DNA of 21,360 nt from a virus. The position numbers and the translations under genes were made by a program. The DNA lies in the IMG/VR virus record IMGVR_UViG_3300034119_000189, positions 1 to 21,360 of that record; one strand, 5' to 3'. The notes beneath the pieces are model-generated. The model did no database searches, was not told where the DNA came from, and saw nothing but the letters and a program-made list of their open reading frames with translations. This document shows, one piece after another, positions 1 through 7,365 of the stretch (position 1 is the first letter of the stretch; every line of letters begins with the position of its first letter).

Positions 1-38
1 CCGATTGCATCATAGGAAACCCACCGTACAAGGTCTGA
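1..38 (+). CDS. 3' end of a gene, possible DNA methyltransferase motif (partial)
   Basis: Only the last eleven codons are visible. The frame starting at base 3 reads DCIIGNPPYKV and then TGA at 36-38. The D-x-I-I-G-N-P-P-Y string is the catalytic motif IV of N6-adenine (and some N4-cytosine) DNA methyltransferases. Such enzymes normally have well over 50 residues after this motif, but this frame stops two residues after the Tyr. Past the TGA the same frame stays open for nine more codons (GSGKPNRRV) to a TAA at 66-68. That stretch resembles what often follows NPPY in phage methyltransferases. The gene could therefore be a truncated or decayed methyltransferase, or the resemblance could be chance over eleven residues. 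The 5' part lies outside the window. Confidence 0.35.
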   Translation, partial: DCIIGNPPYKV

Positions 39-56
39 GGCTCTGGTAAGCCAAAC

Positions 57-80
57 AGGAGAGTGTAACAGCTCTCCTTT
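57..80 (+). terminator. Hairpin, possible weak terminator
   Basis: A perfect 7-bp stem AGGAGAG (57-63) / CTCTCCT (72-78) encloses an 8-nt loop and runs into TTT. The T-tract is short, so termination may be weak. It separates the upstream reading frame from the gene starting at 113. Confidence 0.4.
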
Positions 81-112
81 GTCATGTTAATAACTTTTAT
101 TATCTTAGCACC

Positions 113-343
113 ATGATAGGATATTTGACTCCATTAGTAATCTCTTGGTGGTTCACTCACTTTGAACCATTGCAGAACTACATAGATAACAAGCTCAACC
201 TCCCAGATTGGCTACATACTTCACTTGGCTGCTGGAAGTGTCTCAGCTTCTGGGGGACTTGGGCCTACTCACAATCATTCACTGTGGCTTGTGCCACATC
301 ACTCACAGCTGTATGCTTGAACAAACTGATATACAACTCATAG
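113..343 (+). CDS. Small CxxC membrane-associated protein, unknown function
   Basis: A 76-residue protein starting at an ATG preceded by an AT-rich leader. Residues about 2-18 and 50-70 are hydrophobic and could be membrane segments. Between them lies GCWKCLSFW (residues 39-47), with a CxxC pair at C40 and C43. I have an impression of similar short proteins with a C-x-x-C-x-x-FW core in other Bacteroidota phages, but I cannot name a family. The 3' end overlaps the next gene's ATG (313) by 31 nt in another frame, which suggests co-translation. The role is unknown, and membrane insertion is inferred from composition only. Confidence 0.6.
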   Translation: MIGYLTPLVISWWFTHFEPLQNYIDNKLNLPDWLHTSLGCWKCLSFWGTWAYSQSFTVACATSLTAVCLNKLIYNS

Positions 344-519
344 AGACCATCCTCAATCAACCTGAGGAGAAGGTGCTCACTAAGAGAAGCCTTATACAAC
401 TACAACAAGTTAAGAACAGAGTTACAGGACAAAGAGATAAGGAGTGTTTCTGTGCATCAGTACGTAGGAAGGTATGGCTCAAGGACTTCACTCAATGGTA
501 TGAAGGAGCACTTGGATAG
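313..519 (+). CDS. Small conserved-looking protein with C-x-C and WY motifs, unknown
   Basis: The frame is open from a TTG at 208, but the ATG at 313 is preferred because it keeps the overlap with the preceding gene short. The resulting 68-residue protein is charged and helical, with a lysine/arginine-rich centre. It ends in a compact block, ECFCASVRRKVWLKDFTQWYE (residues 44 to 64, here lettered to the Glu), that looks like the conserved core: C45, C47, a basic stretch and a terminal WY. The cysteine pair could bind a metal, but too few ligands are visible to claim a zinc finger. It overlaps the sigma-like gene (ATG 500) by 20 nt, so the three genes from 113 to 1042 look like one transcription unit. 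Function not recognised. Confidence 0.6.
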   Translation: MLEQTDIQLIETILNQPEEKVLTKRSLIQLQQVKNRVTGQRDKECFCASVRRKVWLKDFTQWYEGALG

Positions 520-1042
520 ATATATCTCTCATAACTACCTTGAGGTGCTCAAGTACACTCGACATTTCTTAGATGTGCTCAATATACCAACCTCAATAGA
601 TGCAGATGCAGTTATTAACAATGCTTACTTACACTGTGCAGGACTCAATGCTCAAGATATGACAGAGGATAAGGCTAAGAGCTATCTACTCAACACTATT
701 AAGTGTGATCTTATCTGGACTCAAGGCTCTAAGACTAAGAAACAAGATTTGTACAGGTCTCAAGAGTACACAATGGATATCATTGATGACCCTACAGACC
801 TTGAGCACAAGATTGAGATAGAAGATAGGTACAACTTTAAAAAGGCTCTTGTTGAAATATACAGAACAGAGCAAAAGGATAGAATAAAAAAGATAGTATT
901 TGAGGCATATTATGACAAAGGGCACTCAACTCAGACTGCACTCGCTAAATATTTTAACATTAACAGTACATCTGCCTACTTCCTGATTAAAGAAATTAAA
1001 GAAAATATAAATCAAATACAATATAGGTATGAGGAATGCTAA
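500..1042 (+). CDS. Sigma-70-like / helix-turn-helix transcription factor
   Basis: A 180-residue protein from the ATG at 500. A GTG at 452 would add 16 residues but deepen the overlap with the preceding gene. Residues about 10-70 form a helical block resembling sigma region 2, with an aromatic, acidic pattern and then AKSYLLNTIKCDLIW. After an acidic linker (about 95-112), residues about 128-170 look like a region-4 helix-turn-helix: KIVFEAYYDKG, then TALAKYFNINSTSAYFLIKE, the usual recognition-helix layout. The size fits an extracytoplasmic-function-type sigma factor. A phage sigma factor would redirect host RNA polymerase to phage promoters. The first copy of the TACAATATAGGTATG motif lies within its last codons (1017-1031). 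The domain call is by pattern, not by a database match. A plain HTH regulator or a terminase-like DNA binder are alternatives. Confidence 0.6.
   Translation: MKEHLDRYISHNYLEVLKYTRHFLDVLNIPTSIDADAVINNAYLHCAGLNAQDMTEDKAKSYLLNTIKCDLIWTQGSKTKKQDLYRSQEYTMDIIDDPTDLEHKIEIEDRYNFKKALVEIYRTEQKDRIKKIVFEAYYDKGHSTQTALAKYFNINSTSAYFLIKEIKENINQIQYRYEEC
1017..1031 (+). promoter_or_regulatory. Start-codon-embedded 15-mer motif, copy 1 (putative late promoter)
   Basis: TACAATATAGGTATG, whose ATG is the start of the small membrane gene at 1029. The copy lies inside the 3' end of the sigma-like gene, so it also encodes part of that protein's C-terminal QYRYE. TACAAT ends 7 nt before the A of ATG, the normal distance from a -10 box to a transcription start. 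Confidence 0.7.
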
Positions 1043-1190
1043 TTTTTTAGGCTTAATGACTTACATAATGGCCTTTGGAGTAGTGATAGCACTGTGGAAT
1101 GAAAACACATATTTGCTATTTAAGTTCTCAAGCATTACCTTAGCACTATATTTAGTATTCATAATAATTAACGAATATGAGCAACTTTAA
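1029..1190 (+). CDS. Small two-segment membrane protein, unknown
   Basis: A 53-residue ORF beginning at the ATG of motif copy 1 and ending with TAA at 1188-1190. The protein starts MRNANFLGLMTYIMAF. It has two hydrophobic stretches (about residues 7-23 and 34-48) joined by a short polar turn containing NENT, which is a typical hairpin-type small membrane protein. It overlaps the sigma-like gene by 14 nt and the following gene (ATG 1177) by 14 nt, each in another frame, which is the tight packing seen elsewhere in this region. The start-codon motif shared with four unrelated genes is the strongest support that it is translated. The role is unknown; a holin-like or superinfection function is possible but nothing shows it. 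Confidence 0.65.
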   Translation: MRNANFLGLMTYIMAFGVVIALWNENTYLLFKFSSITLALYLVFIIINEYEQL

Positions 1191-1443
1191 AATTAAAACA
1201 GAATACATTGACAAAACTGTCAGAGTATATGATCGCATCTTAGGACAACGTTCTATTGTAGTGGCTAAGATTGACATGAGCAAGGTGAAGTACTACCAAT
1301 CTATTGGACTATCTTACCTATTCGAGGAAGTACCTACAGTTATCAAATATGAGGCAGTTGAGCCACCTATCCCAGCTGAGTCAGTAGAGGTAGCACCTAA
1401 AAAGAAACGTAAGAAAAAACCTGCTCAAGATGGGCAAGCATAA
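1177..1443 (+). CDS. Small protein with basic C-terminus, upstream of terminase genes, unknown
   Basis: An 88-residue protein from an ATG overlapping the end of the preceding small gene by 14 nt. The first 55 residues look like a compact alpha/beta fold (FKIKTEYIDKTVRVYDRILG, then a YYQSIGLSYLFEE segment). They are followed by a proline/valine/glutamate-rich linker and a strongly basic tail with PKKKRKKK (about residues 75-82). The tail could bind nucleic acid or the capsid interior. The 3' end overlaps the small terminase start by 14 nt, so it is probably translated with it. I do not recognise a family. A packaging accessory role is an inference from position. Confidence 0.55.
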   Translation: MSNFKIKTEYIDKTVRVYDRILGQRSIVVAKIDMSKVKYYQSIGLSYLFEEVPTVIKYEAVEPPIPAESVEVAPKKKRKKKPAQDGQA

Positions 1444-1843
1444 ATACATAGAGACTCCTGAGAAAATGTGGGAGCTATTTGAAGCCTACAGAGATTGGTG
1501 CAAGTCAAACCCAAGATATCAATACTCACTTTCTACTAAAACAGGGGAGGCTACTGCTATCCCATTGGAAAGACCACTTATTTTTGAAGGGTTCTATAAT
1601 TATTGCTATGATAAGATAGGATGTATAGATCAGTATTTTGAGAATAGAGATAGGAGATATTCTGAATATGTTGCCATCTGTTCGCGTATAAAGAGAGTCA
1701 TCAGAGAGGATCAGATTACAGGTGGAATGGCAGGGCAGTATAATCCTTCCATAACTCAAAGGTTAAATGGATTGACTGAGAGAGTAGATACTACCACTAA
1801 GGGAGAATCTATCAATGAGATTAAGGTTAATATTATTAAGTAA
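1430..1843 (+). CDS. terS: Terminase small subunit (DNA-packaging gp3-like)
   Basis: A 137-residue protein beginning MGKHKYIETPEKMWELFEAY. It contains a central RPLIFEGFYNYCYDKIG stretch and a C-terminal part with the pattern GQYNPSITQRLNGLTER. This layout matches the gp3-like DNA-packaging proteins that act as small terminase subunits in many Bacteroidota phages. The N-terminal helices recognise the packaging site and the protein hands DNA to the large subunit. The large subunit gene follows directly, which supports the call. The ATG at 1430 overlaps the preceding gene by 14 nt. No pac or cos site could be identified. Confidence 0.75.
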   Translation: MGKHKYIETPEKMWELFEAYRDWCKSNPRYQYSLSTKTGEATAIPLERPLIFEGFYNYCYDKIGCIDQYFENRDRRYSEYVAICSRIKRVIREDQITGGMAGQYNPSITQRLNGLTERVDTTTKGESINEIKVNIIK

Positions 1844-1867
1844 TATAACCTATAAGATATATATTAA

Positions 1868-1891
1868 CTATACTACTAATAAGTGGTATAG
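1868..1891 (+). other. Hairpin in the gap between the terminase genes
   Basis: CTATACTAC (1868-1876) can pair with GTGGTATAG (1883-1891) over 9 bp with one G.T wobble, around a TAATAA loop. No T-tract follows, so it is not a rho-independent terminator. It ends 17 nt before the preferred ATG of the large terminase. A role in mRNA processing or in setting the subunit ratio is possible. Confidence 0.45.
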
Positions 1892-1908
1892 CCAAACCTT
1901 TGCCTAAA

Positions 1909-3057
1909 ATGGAGCTAAACAGTACAGTGATATTCGAGAAGAACCATGATGCACTCAATTCAGATGTGAGGTTTATAATCAATGAGGGCGGCTCAAGGAG
2001 TTCTAAGACCTACTCACTATGCCAGCTCATCATAGTCTACTGCCTACAGAATAGAGGCAAGGTAGTGAGCATCATTCGTAAAACATTCCCAGCATTGAGA
2101 GCTACAGTGATGAGAGACTTCCTTGAGATCATGAAGAGCCTTGAGATATATGATGTGAACAGTCATAACAAATCAGAGCACATCTACACTTTTAGCAATG
2201 GCAGCATAGTTGAGTTCTTTTCAGTGGATGATGAGCAAAAGATAAGAGGTAGGAAAAGAGACCTGGCATGGTGCAATGAGGCTAATGAGCTATACTATGA
2301 TGACTTCACTCAGTTGAACATGAGGACAGAGGGTAAGCTAATCTTTGACTACAACCCATCTGAGTCTAACTCATGGCTGTATGAGTTACCTGCAGATGAG
2401 AGCATACTCATCAAGTCAACGTACAAGGACAACCCATTTCTACCTGAGTCTATTAAGAAACAGATTGAGGACTTGAAACGAACCGATGAGGCACAGTATC
2501 AAATCTATGCATTAGGGGAGAAAGCCATATCCAAGAGTAACATCTACTCCAATTGGACATTTGTCAAGCACAGGCCTGCTAAGTTCACCTCATTTGTCTA
2601 TGGCCTTGACTTTGGTTATAATCACCCCACTGCATTGGTGAGAGTATATTGGAGAGATAAGGATCTATACATTGAGCCTATCATCTATGAGAGTTACTTG
2701 ACTACCACTGACCTCATAGCAAGGATGGATCAGTTAGGCATTGAAAAAAGCATCAACATCCTTGCTGACTATTCAAGGCCTGAGATTATTGCTGAGATAG
2801 ACAGAGCAGGTTACTATATTGAAAATGCTAATAAGGTAGTCAAGCAAGGTATTAATAACATCAAGTCCTTTGGTATATTCTGTGAGGACCATCCTCAACT
2901 TAAGAAGGAGTATGAGAATTACAAGTGGAAAAAGATAGGTGATACCATTACAGATGAGCCGGTCAAGTTATGGGATGATGCAATGGATGCCATCCGATAT
3001 GCTGCCACTCATATCAAGGAGGAATACTTTACAGATGATTCATATATGTCCTTCTAA
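1909..3057 (+). CDS. terL: Terminase large subunit (ATPase and nuclease)
   Basis: The motor that cuts concatemeric phage DNA and pumps it into the prohead. The ATG at 1909 gives 382 residues; an in-frame TTG at 1900 would add only three. Walker A is GGSRSSKT (residues 27-34), the SRSSK variant common in phage terminases. A Walker-B-like stretch RDLAWCNEANEL lies at about 117-128, with the catalytic acidic residue in NEANE. The C-terminal RuvC/RNase H-like nuclease shows YGLDFGYN with D234, ILADYSRPE with D287, and WDDAMDAIRYA with D356, D357 and D360. The length is slightly short for the family but both domains are complete. It follows the small subunit after a 65-nt gap holding a hairpin. 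Confidence 0.93.
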   Translation: MELNSTVIFEKNHDALNSDVRFIINEGGSRSSKTYSLCQLIIVYCLQNRGKVVSIIRKTFPALRATVMRDFLEIMKSLEIYDVNSHNKSEHIYTFSNGSIVEFFSVDDEQKIRGRKRDLAWCNEANELYYDDFTQLNMRTEGKLIFDYNPSESNSWLYELPADESILIKSTYKDNPFLPESIKKQIEDLKRTDEAQYQIYALGEKAISKSNIYSNWTFVKHRPAKFTSFVYGLDFGYNHPTALVRVYWRDKDLYIEPIIYESYLTTTDLIARMDQLGIEKSINILADYSRPEIIAEIDRAGYYIENANKVVKQGINNIKSFGIFCEDHPQLKKEYENYKWKKIGDTITDEPVKLWDDAMDAIRYAATHIKEEYFTDDSYMSF

Positions 3058-3074
3058 CAGGATGCCAACTGAAA

Positions 3075-3089
3075 TACAATATAGGTATG
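3075..3089 (+). promoter_or_regulatory. Start-codon-embedded 15-mer motif, copy 2
   Basis: TACAATATAGGTATG in the 29-nt gap after terL. Its ATG starts the gene at 3087. The three preceding bases are AAA, as in copy 1, giving an identical 18-mer. Confidence 0.7.
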
Positions 3090-4586
3090 GCAATGACAAT
3101 CATAGCAGAACCTCAAGATTTCACTCCTGCTTACAATGAGTGCAAGTTCATAGTTAACTCAACTAATGTCAACAATGATGGCTTCCGATATATCTTTGAG
3201 ATATTTGAGTCAGGCACAGCCAATAGGATAGGATACTATAAGGCACTGCCTACCTATGGCACAGGATATGGGGAGCAGGACTTGAGCAAGCTATTGAGCA
3301 ACATGGTAAGCTATGACTTCAATCCCACAATCACAACCTTTTATGATGCGGCTAACTCATATTACAAGTTTGATGTTAAGATAGGTGAGGAGTATATCTA
3401 CACATTATCTTACACAGCTTCATTGGTGAACAATGGAGGCAATGTACGCATCACAGCAACTCATGCCTTTCAAGTTGGTGATCAGATAAACATAACACAG
3501 GCAGATGGAGGTGTGGCCAACCCGGGAGTGGAAGGATTGCACACAGTGATTTCAATCACAGGCACAACTAACTTCACTATCAATGCTTTATGGTCAGAGG
3601 TAACAGATGCCACTATCAATGGAAGTATCAAGTATGCTGACAATAGGAAGGACATCAACCTCAATGAGATTAGCACCTTAGATAAGTATGTATTCAATGG
3701 AGCTATTCCTTGGATAGATATGCCATTCTATGATCAGACTGACTACACACTTGATAACACATCTGGACTGTGGCTCACTGACCAACCTTTGAACTTTACA
3801 TGTACACTTGGTCAGGACTTATGGCTCAACTTCAAGGATGTGGGCATAGGATCTAACAAGAGGGTGTACTTTATTAATGATGACGGGGATGTGTTCTACA
3901 AGTCAGTGAGTGGACTTGACTATATTAAAGGTGTGGCAGTTGGTCCTAATAACTATGGCTCACTTACCTTAGTGAGTGGCACTGCTCCACTTGTAAAACA
4001 GGATACTAAGTGGTACACAGTAACTTATCGAGATGGCTCTCCCGGATTCATTGACCCTAAGTCAGTGAGTTACAAGGTGAACATAGATACAAGGACATTA
4101 ATCTCTGAGAGTCATATCTTATTCTTAGATAGGATGGGCTCATGGGGTAGCTTTGCCTTCCAACTTAAGAGCTATGAGAAGGGCACAATCAAGAGGGATA
4201 CATACAACAAGGATGTCCCGGGATATGTCACCTCATCTCAATGGAAGTATAAAACTTATGAACAAGGTCAAGTTAATTTCAACACTCAAGTAGTTAAGAC
4301 ATACGACCTCAACACTAACTGGATGAGTGAGGCAGAGGGTACATACTTTCAGCAGTTGTTAACTTCTCCACAAACCTATGTTAAAAACGTAGTGTATCGT
4401 ATTACAGAGGACTTGGATAATCTTTATGATGAGAGTGGATGTATCATACATATCCCTGAGTCAACTGAGTATGTGAGCTGTAATGTGCTTAACACAAACT
4501 TTGAGGTATATAAGCAACGCAACAACAACCTAATCAAGCAGTCAATCCAAGTAAGGTTATCTAATAACGATATAATCAATGGTTAA
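3087..4586 (+). CDS. Large beta-rich virion protein, probable distal tail / baseplate component
   Basis: A 499-residue protein starting at the ATG of motif copy 2. It is rich in Asn, Thr, Tyr and aromatic-Gly turns and has no signal peptide or membrane segment, as in beta-sandwich structural proteins. An internal segment at about residues 110-190 (TASLVNNGG, FQVGDQINIT, TTNFTINALWSEVTDATINGS) resembles an inserted beta-sandwich decoration domain. The C-terminal third contains NWMSEAEGTYFQQLLTSPQ, a pattern I associate with structural proteins next to tape-measure genes in Bacteroidota phages. It overlaps the following gene by 8 nt. Assignment to tail rather than head rests on being the first of a cluster that contains the tape measure. 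The exact role is unknown. Confidence 0.6.
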   Translation: MAMTIIAEPQDFTPAYNECKFIVNSTNVNNDGFRYIFEIFESGTANRIGYYKALPTYGTGYGEQDLSKLLSNMVSYDFNPTITTFYDAANSYYKFDVKIGEEYIYTLSYTASLVNNGGNVRITATHAFQVGDQINITQADGGVANPGVEGLHTVISITGTTNFTINALWSEVTDATINGSIKYADNRKDINLNEISTLDKYVFNGAIPWIDMPFYDQTDYTLDNTSGLWLTDQPLNFTCTLGQDLWLNFKDVGIGSNKRVYFINDDGDVFYKSVSGLDYIKGVAVGPNNYGSLTLVSGTAPLVKQDTKWYTVTYRDGSPGFIDPKSVSYKVNIDTRTLISESHILFLDRMGSWGSFAFQLKSYEKGTIKRDTYNKDVPGYVTSSQWKYKTYEQGQVNFNTQVVKTYDLNTNWMSEAEGTYFQQLLTSPQTYVKNVVYRITEDLDNLYDESGCIIHIPESTEYVSCNVLNTNFEVYKQRNNNLIKQSIQVRLSNNDIING

Positions 4587-7365
4587 GATAATACTTGAGA
4601 CAGGAGTCTTAGATGTATCTGAGAAGACTAATTTTCCGATAACATTTAACATTGGTGATATTAGAGATTTAACATCTCGCAAAGGAACTTTTTCTAAAAC
4701 CATTGTCCTTGAGGGAACTAAGAACAATCATGAGTTGCTTGGGAATTACTATGATGTAAATATTCAAGCTGGAACATTTAACATCAACACGTTGACTCGA
4801 TGTCAAGTGATACAGAATGGAGTGCCTATCTTAGATGATGCACTGCTACAGTTGGTAAGTGTTAATAAGTCTCAGTACACTAATGCTTATGAGGAGGAGG
4901 TTAACTATACTGTATTGATTAAGGATAGCAGAGCTGAGTTTTTTAGTGCTATCACTAATGCTAATCTTGATGACTTAGATTTCTCAGACTTAGATCATAC
5001 ATTCTCATCAACTGATATAGCAGCTACATTCAGCAACACTGTAACAGATGGATATAAGTACGTGATGCCATATTGCACAGGTACTAATGTCTATCAAGCT
5101 AATGAGTTCAAACCTGCTATCTATGCTCAGACTTACTTTGATAGGATATTTGCTGTGGCTGGATTCACTTACACATGGGCAGGATTAACAGATGCTCACT
5201 TTGATAAGTTGTTAATACCTTACAATGGGGATGTTAATAACTTTGATTACAATGACTATAGAGTTGAGGCAACAAACACATGGACAACAAGTTATGTACA
5301 GGGCACAGGAGTGAACTATACCTTCCAAGAGGATATTGACTCTGGATGGACAGAGGTGATTGACACTCAGAATTTATATGACCCTTTAACAGGGGAGTAC
5401 AGTTCACCATTTAGCACTAATGCTCTTGCAGGTGAGAACTATACATATGAGCTACAGATTGGAGGCAGTATCATCCTTGACAATAATAGTGGAGGTAATG
5501 CAGTCCTTGAGTATGTAGCAGGAGGATACATAGTTAAAAATAAATATAGGGTATTTGCTCAGGTATATGTGGCAGGGCTTGGCAACGTAAAGGTGTATGG
5601 CACAACAAGTGGAGTAGCTTACTATCCTGCAGCATCACCATTACCAACAGGCAACACTACTATATTGACCTTTGCTGAATCTCTTAGCATTCCTGCATTA
5701 ACAAATGACCCTTTCAACTTAGCAATAGACCCTAATGACATACAGATATTATCTATAGGAGTTGAGGTAACTCAGACCTATGGTAGTGCTAACAGTAATG
5801 GAGCTAATATTTGGATTGCAGCAGGTGGTGGTTTCACTCCTGTAGATGTCAATGTTGTGCTTGACTTAGTATCTATCAACATGGTGATACTGCCAAGCAA
5901 TAATGTGCAGACTACAGGAGGGACTCTAATCATGAACTCTTATGTTCCTGTAGAGATTAAGCAGTCTGATTTTGTTAAGTCAATATTTCAGATGTACAAC
6001 TTATATGTTGAGCAAGATATTGACAATCCATACAACCTTATACTAAGACATCGAGATGAGTATTACGACTCAGGAGCTGAGAAGGATTGGAGCCAGAAGT
6101 TAGCTAAGGATAAGGCTCAAGAGTTGATGTTCCTTCCAGATGTAACTAAGAAAAAACTTAAGCTCACCTATGCACCGGATGAGGATCAGTCTAATGTACT
6201 TTACACACAAGCTACAGGAGAGATTTATGGTCAGATAGAATACACCTTTGACAATGAATATGTTAAGGATGTAGATACTAAGGAGCTATTATTCTCACCT
6301 ACTCCTGTGTATAAAACATTATTCGGAGCTTATGTTCCTGCAATCAATGGAGCTGCACCTAATACTAACATCCGTATCTTATATGATGGAGGATTAGGTA
6401 CATGCCAACCATTTGACATCATAGACTTTGGCACAACAGGAGAGATAGGCTTGACTGACTATCCTATGATTGGTCATTTCAATAATCCATTGTATCCTAC
6501 ATTTGATATTAACTTTGGCACGAATGATTACTACTTTTATGAGGTAGCAACTCTGACAGCTAACAACCTGTATAACTTATATTGGAGAAGGACTGTTAAT
6601 CAAATCAATGTAGGTAAAATGTTGATAGCTTACTTTGACTTGAATGAGGTTGATATACAATCTTTAAAGCTCAATGATAAGATTTACATTGACAATTCAT
6701 GGTGGAATATAAACAAGATTCAAGATTACAATGCTAACAACAACAGCCTCACAAAGGTAGAGTTGATAAGTATTGATACTGAGATTGACTTAGCACCTTA
6801 TAAGACTGCAGGCGGCAAGCCTATTGGAGATACTATTGTGGCAGTTGGTAATAATGAGGTGTTCAAACAGAGTGCTCAAGTTAATAATGTAGTGGTGCCC
6901 GGATCAGATGTTCTAATCTTTGGTAAGGGCAACGCTGTGAGTCCAGGTGTTAAGGGAGTAGTGATTGGAGATGGTCAGACCTTAGAGAGTGATGGTATGG
7001 TAGTACCTAACTTGACAGTGACTGAGAGTATTAATGGAGCTCCTGTTGTAGGGTATAAGAAATATATTGCAACTATTAGTCAGACAGGAATATTAGATCC
7101 TACAGTAATTGTACTTGAAAACACAATAGGTGATATTGTATGGTCAAGAGTTGGAGTTGGTCAATATGAGGGTGTGTTAATTGGAGCATTCCCTGATGCT
7201 AATAGAACTTACTTAATGATAAGTCAAGTTAACTCTTCACAAGGTGTTTACTATATTACATGGGTTAATGCTGACAGAATAATTGTTGAATGGTATGACT
7301 TTGCATACACAGGTGGTGATAACACATTATTGAATAACACAATAGAAATTAGAGTATATGAATGA
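4579..7365 (+). CDS. Very large tail / baseplate-type structural protein
   Basis: A 928-residue protein and the largest in the window. The N-terminal 150 residues (about 10-60: DVSEKTNFPITFNIGDIRDL, SRKGTFSKTIVLEGTKNN) follow a pattern common in large tail proteins of Bacteroidota phages, in which the protein binds as a beta-rich platform. The middle (about 240-470) is a Gly/Asn/Tyr-rich beta region that may be a carbohydrate-binding insert. The part around 470-620 (KSIFQMYNLYVEQDIDNPYNLILRHRDEY and onward) has baseplate-hub flavour. It overlaps the gene before and the gene after by 8 nt each, so the three proteins are probably made together. Codon spacing is unbroken and there is no frameshift. 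I infer a distal-tail or baseplate role; enzymatic activity is not evident. Confidence 0.6.
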   Translation: MVKIILETGVLDVSEKTNFPITFNIGDIRDLTSRKGTFSKTIVLEGTKNNHELLGNYYDVNIQAGTFNINTLTRCQVIQNGVPILDDALLQLVSVNKSQYTNAYEEEVNYTVLIKDSRAEFFSAITNANLDDLDFSDLDHTFSSTDIAATFSNTVTDGYKYVMPYCTGTNVYQANEFKPAIYAQTYFDRIFAVAGFTYTWAGLTDAHFDKLLIPYNGDVNNFDYNDYRVEATNTWTTSYVQGTGVNYTFQEDIDSGWTEVIDTQNLYDPLTGEYSSPFSTNALAGENYTYELQIGGSIILDNNSGGNAVLEYVAGGYIVKNKYRVFAQVYVAGLGNVKVYGTTSGVAYYPAASPLPTGNTTILTFAESLSIPALTNDPFNLAIDPNDIQILSIGVEVTQTYGSANSNGANIWIAAGGGFTPVDVNVVLDLVSINMVILPSNNVQTTGGTLIMNSYVPVEIKQSDFVKSIFQMYNLYVEQDIDNPYNLILRHRDEYYDSGAEKDWSQKLAKDKAQELMFLPDVTKKKLKLTYAPDEDQSNVLYTQATGEIYGQIEYTFDNEYVKDVDTKELLFSPTPVYKTLFGAYVPAINGAAPNTNIRILYDGGLGTCQPFDIIDFGTTGEIGLTDYPMIGHFNNPLYPTFDINFGTNDYYFYEVATLTANNLYNLYWRRTVNQINVGKMLIAYFDLNEVDIQSLKLNDKIYIDNSWWNINKIQDYNANNNSLTKVELISIDTEIDLAPYKTAGGKPIGDTIVAVGNNEVFKQSAQVNNVVVPGSDVLIFGKGNAVSPGVKGVVIGDGQTLESDGMVVPNLTVTESINGAPVVGYKKYIATISQTGILDPTVIVLENTIGDIVWSRVGVGQYEGVLIGAFPDANRTYLMISQVNSSQGVYYITWVNADRIIVEWYDFAYTGGDNTLLNNTIEIRVYE

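Noticed and set aside
91-98. TAACTTTT as a -7 box for the gene at 113
   Set aside because: One mismatch to TAnnTTTG and the only TTTG upstream is 9 nt away, too close for a -33 box.
5543-5550. AATATAGG inside the large tail gene, resembling the 15-mer
   Set aside because: Only the core matches; the flanks differ and no ATG follows, so it is coding sequence by chance.
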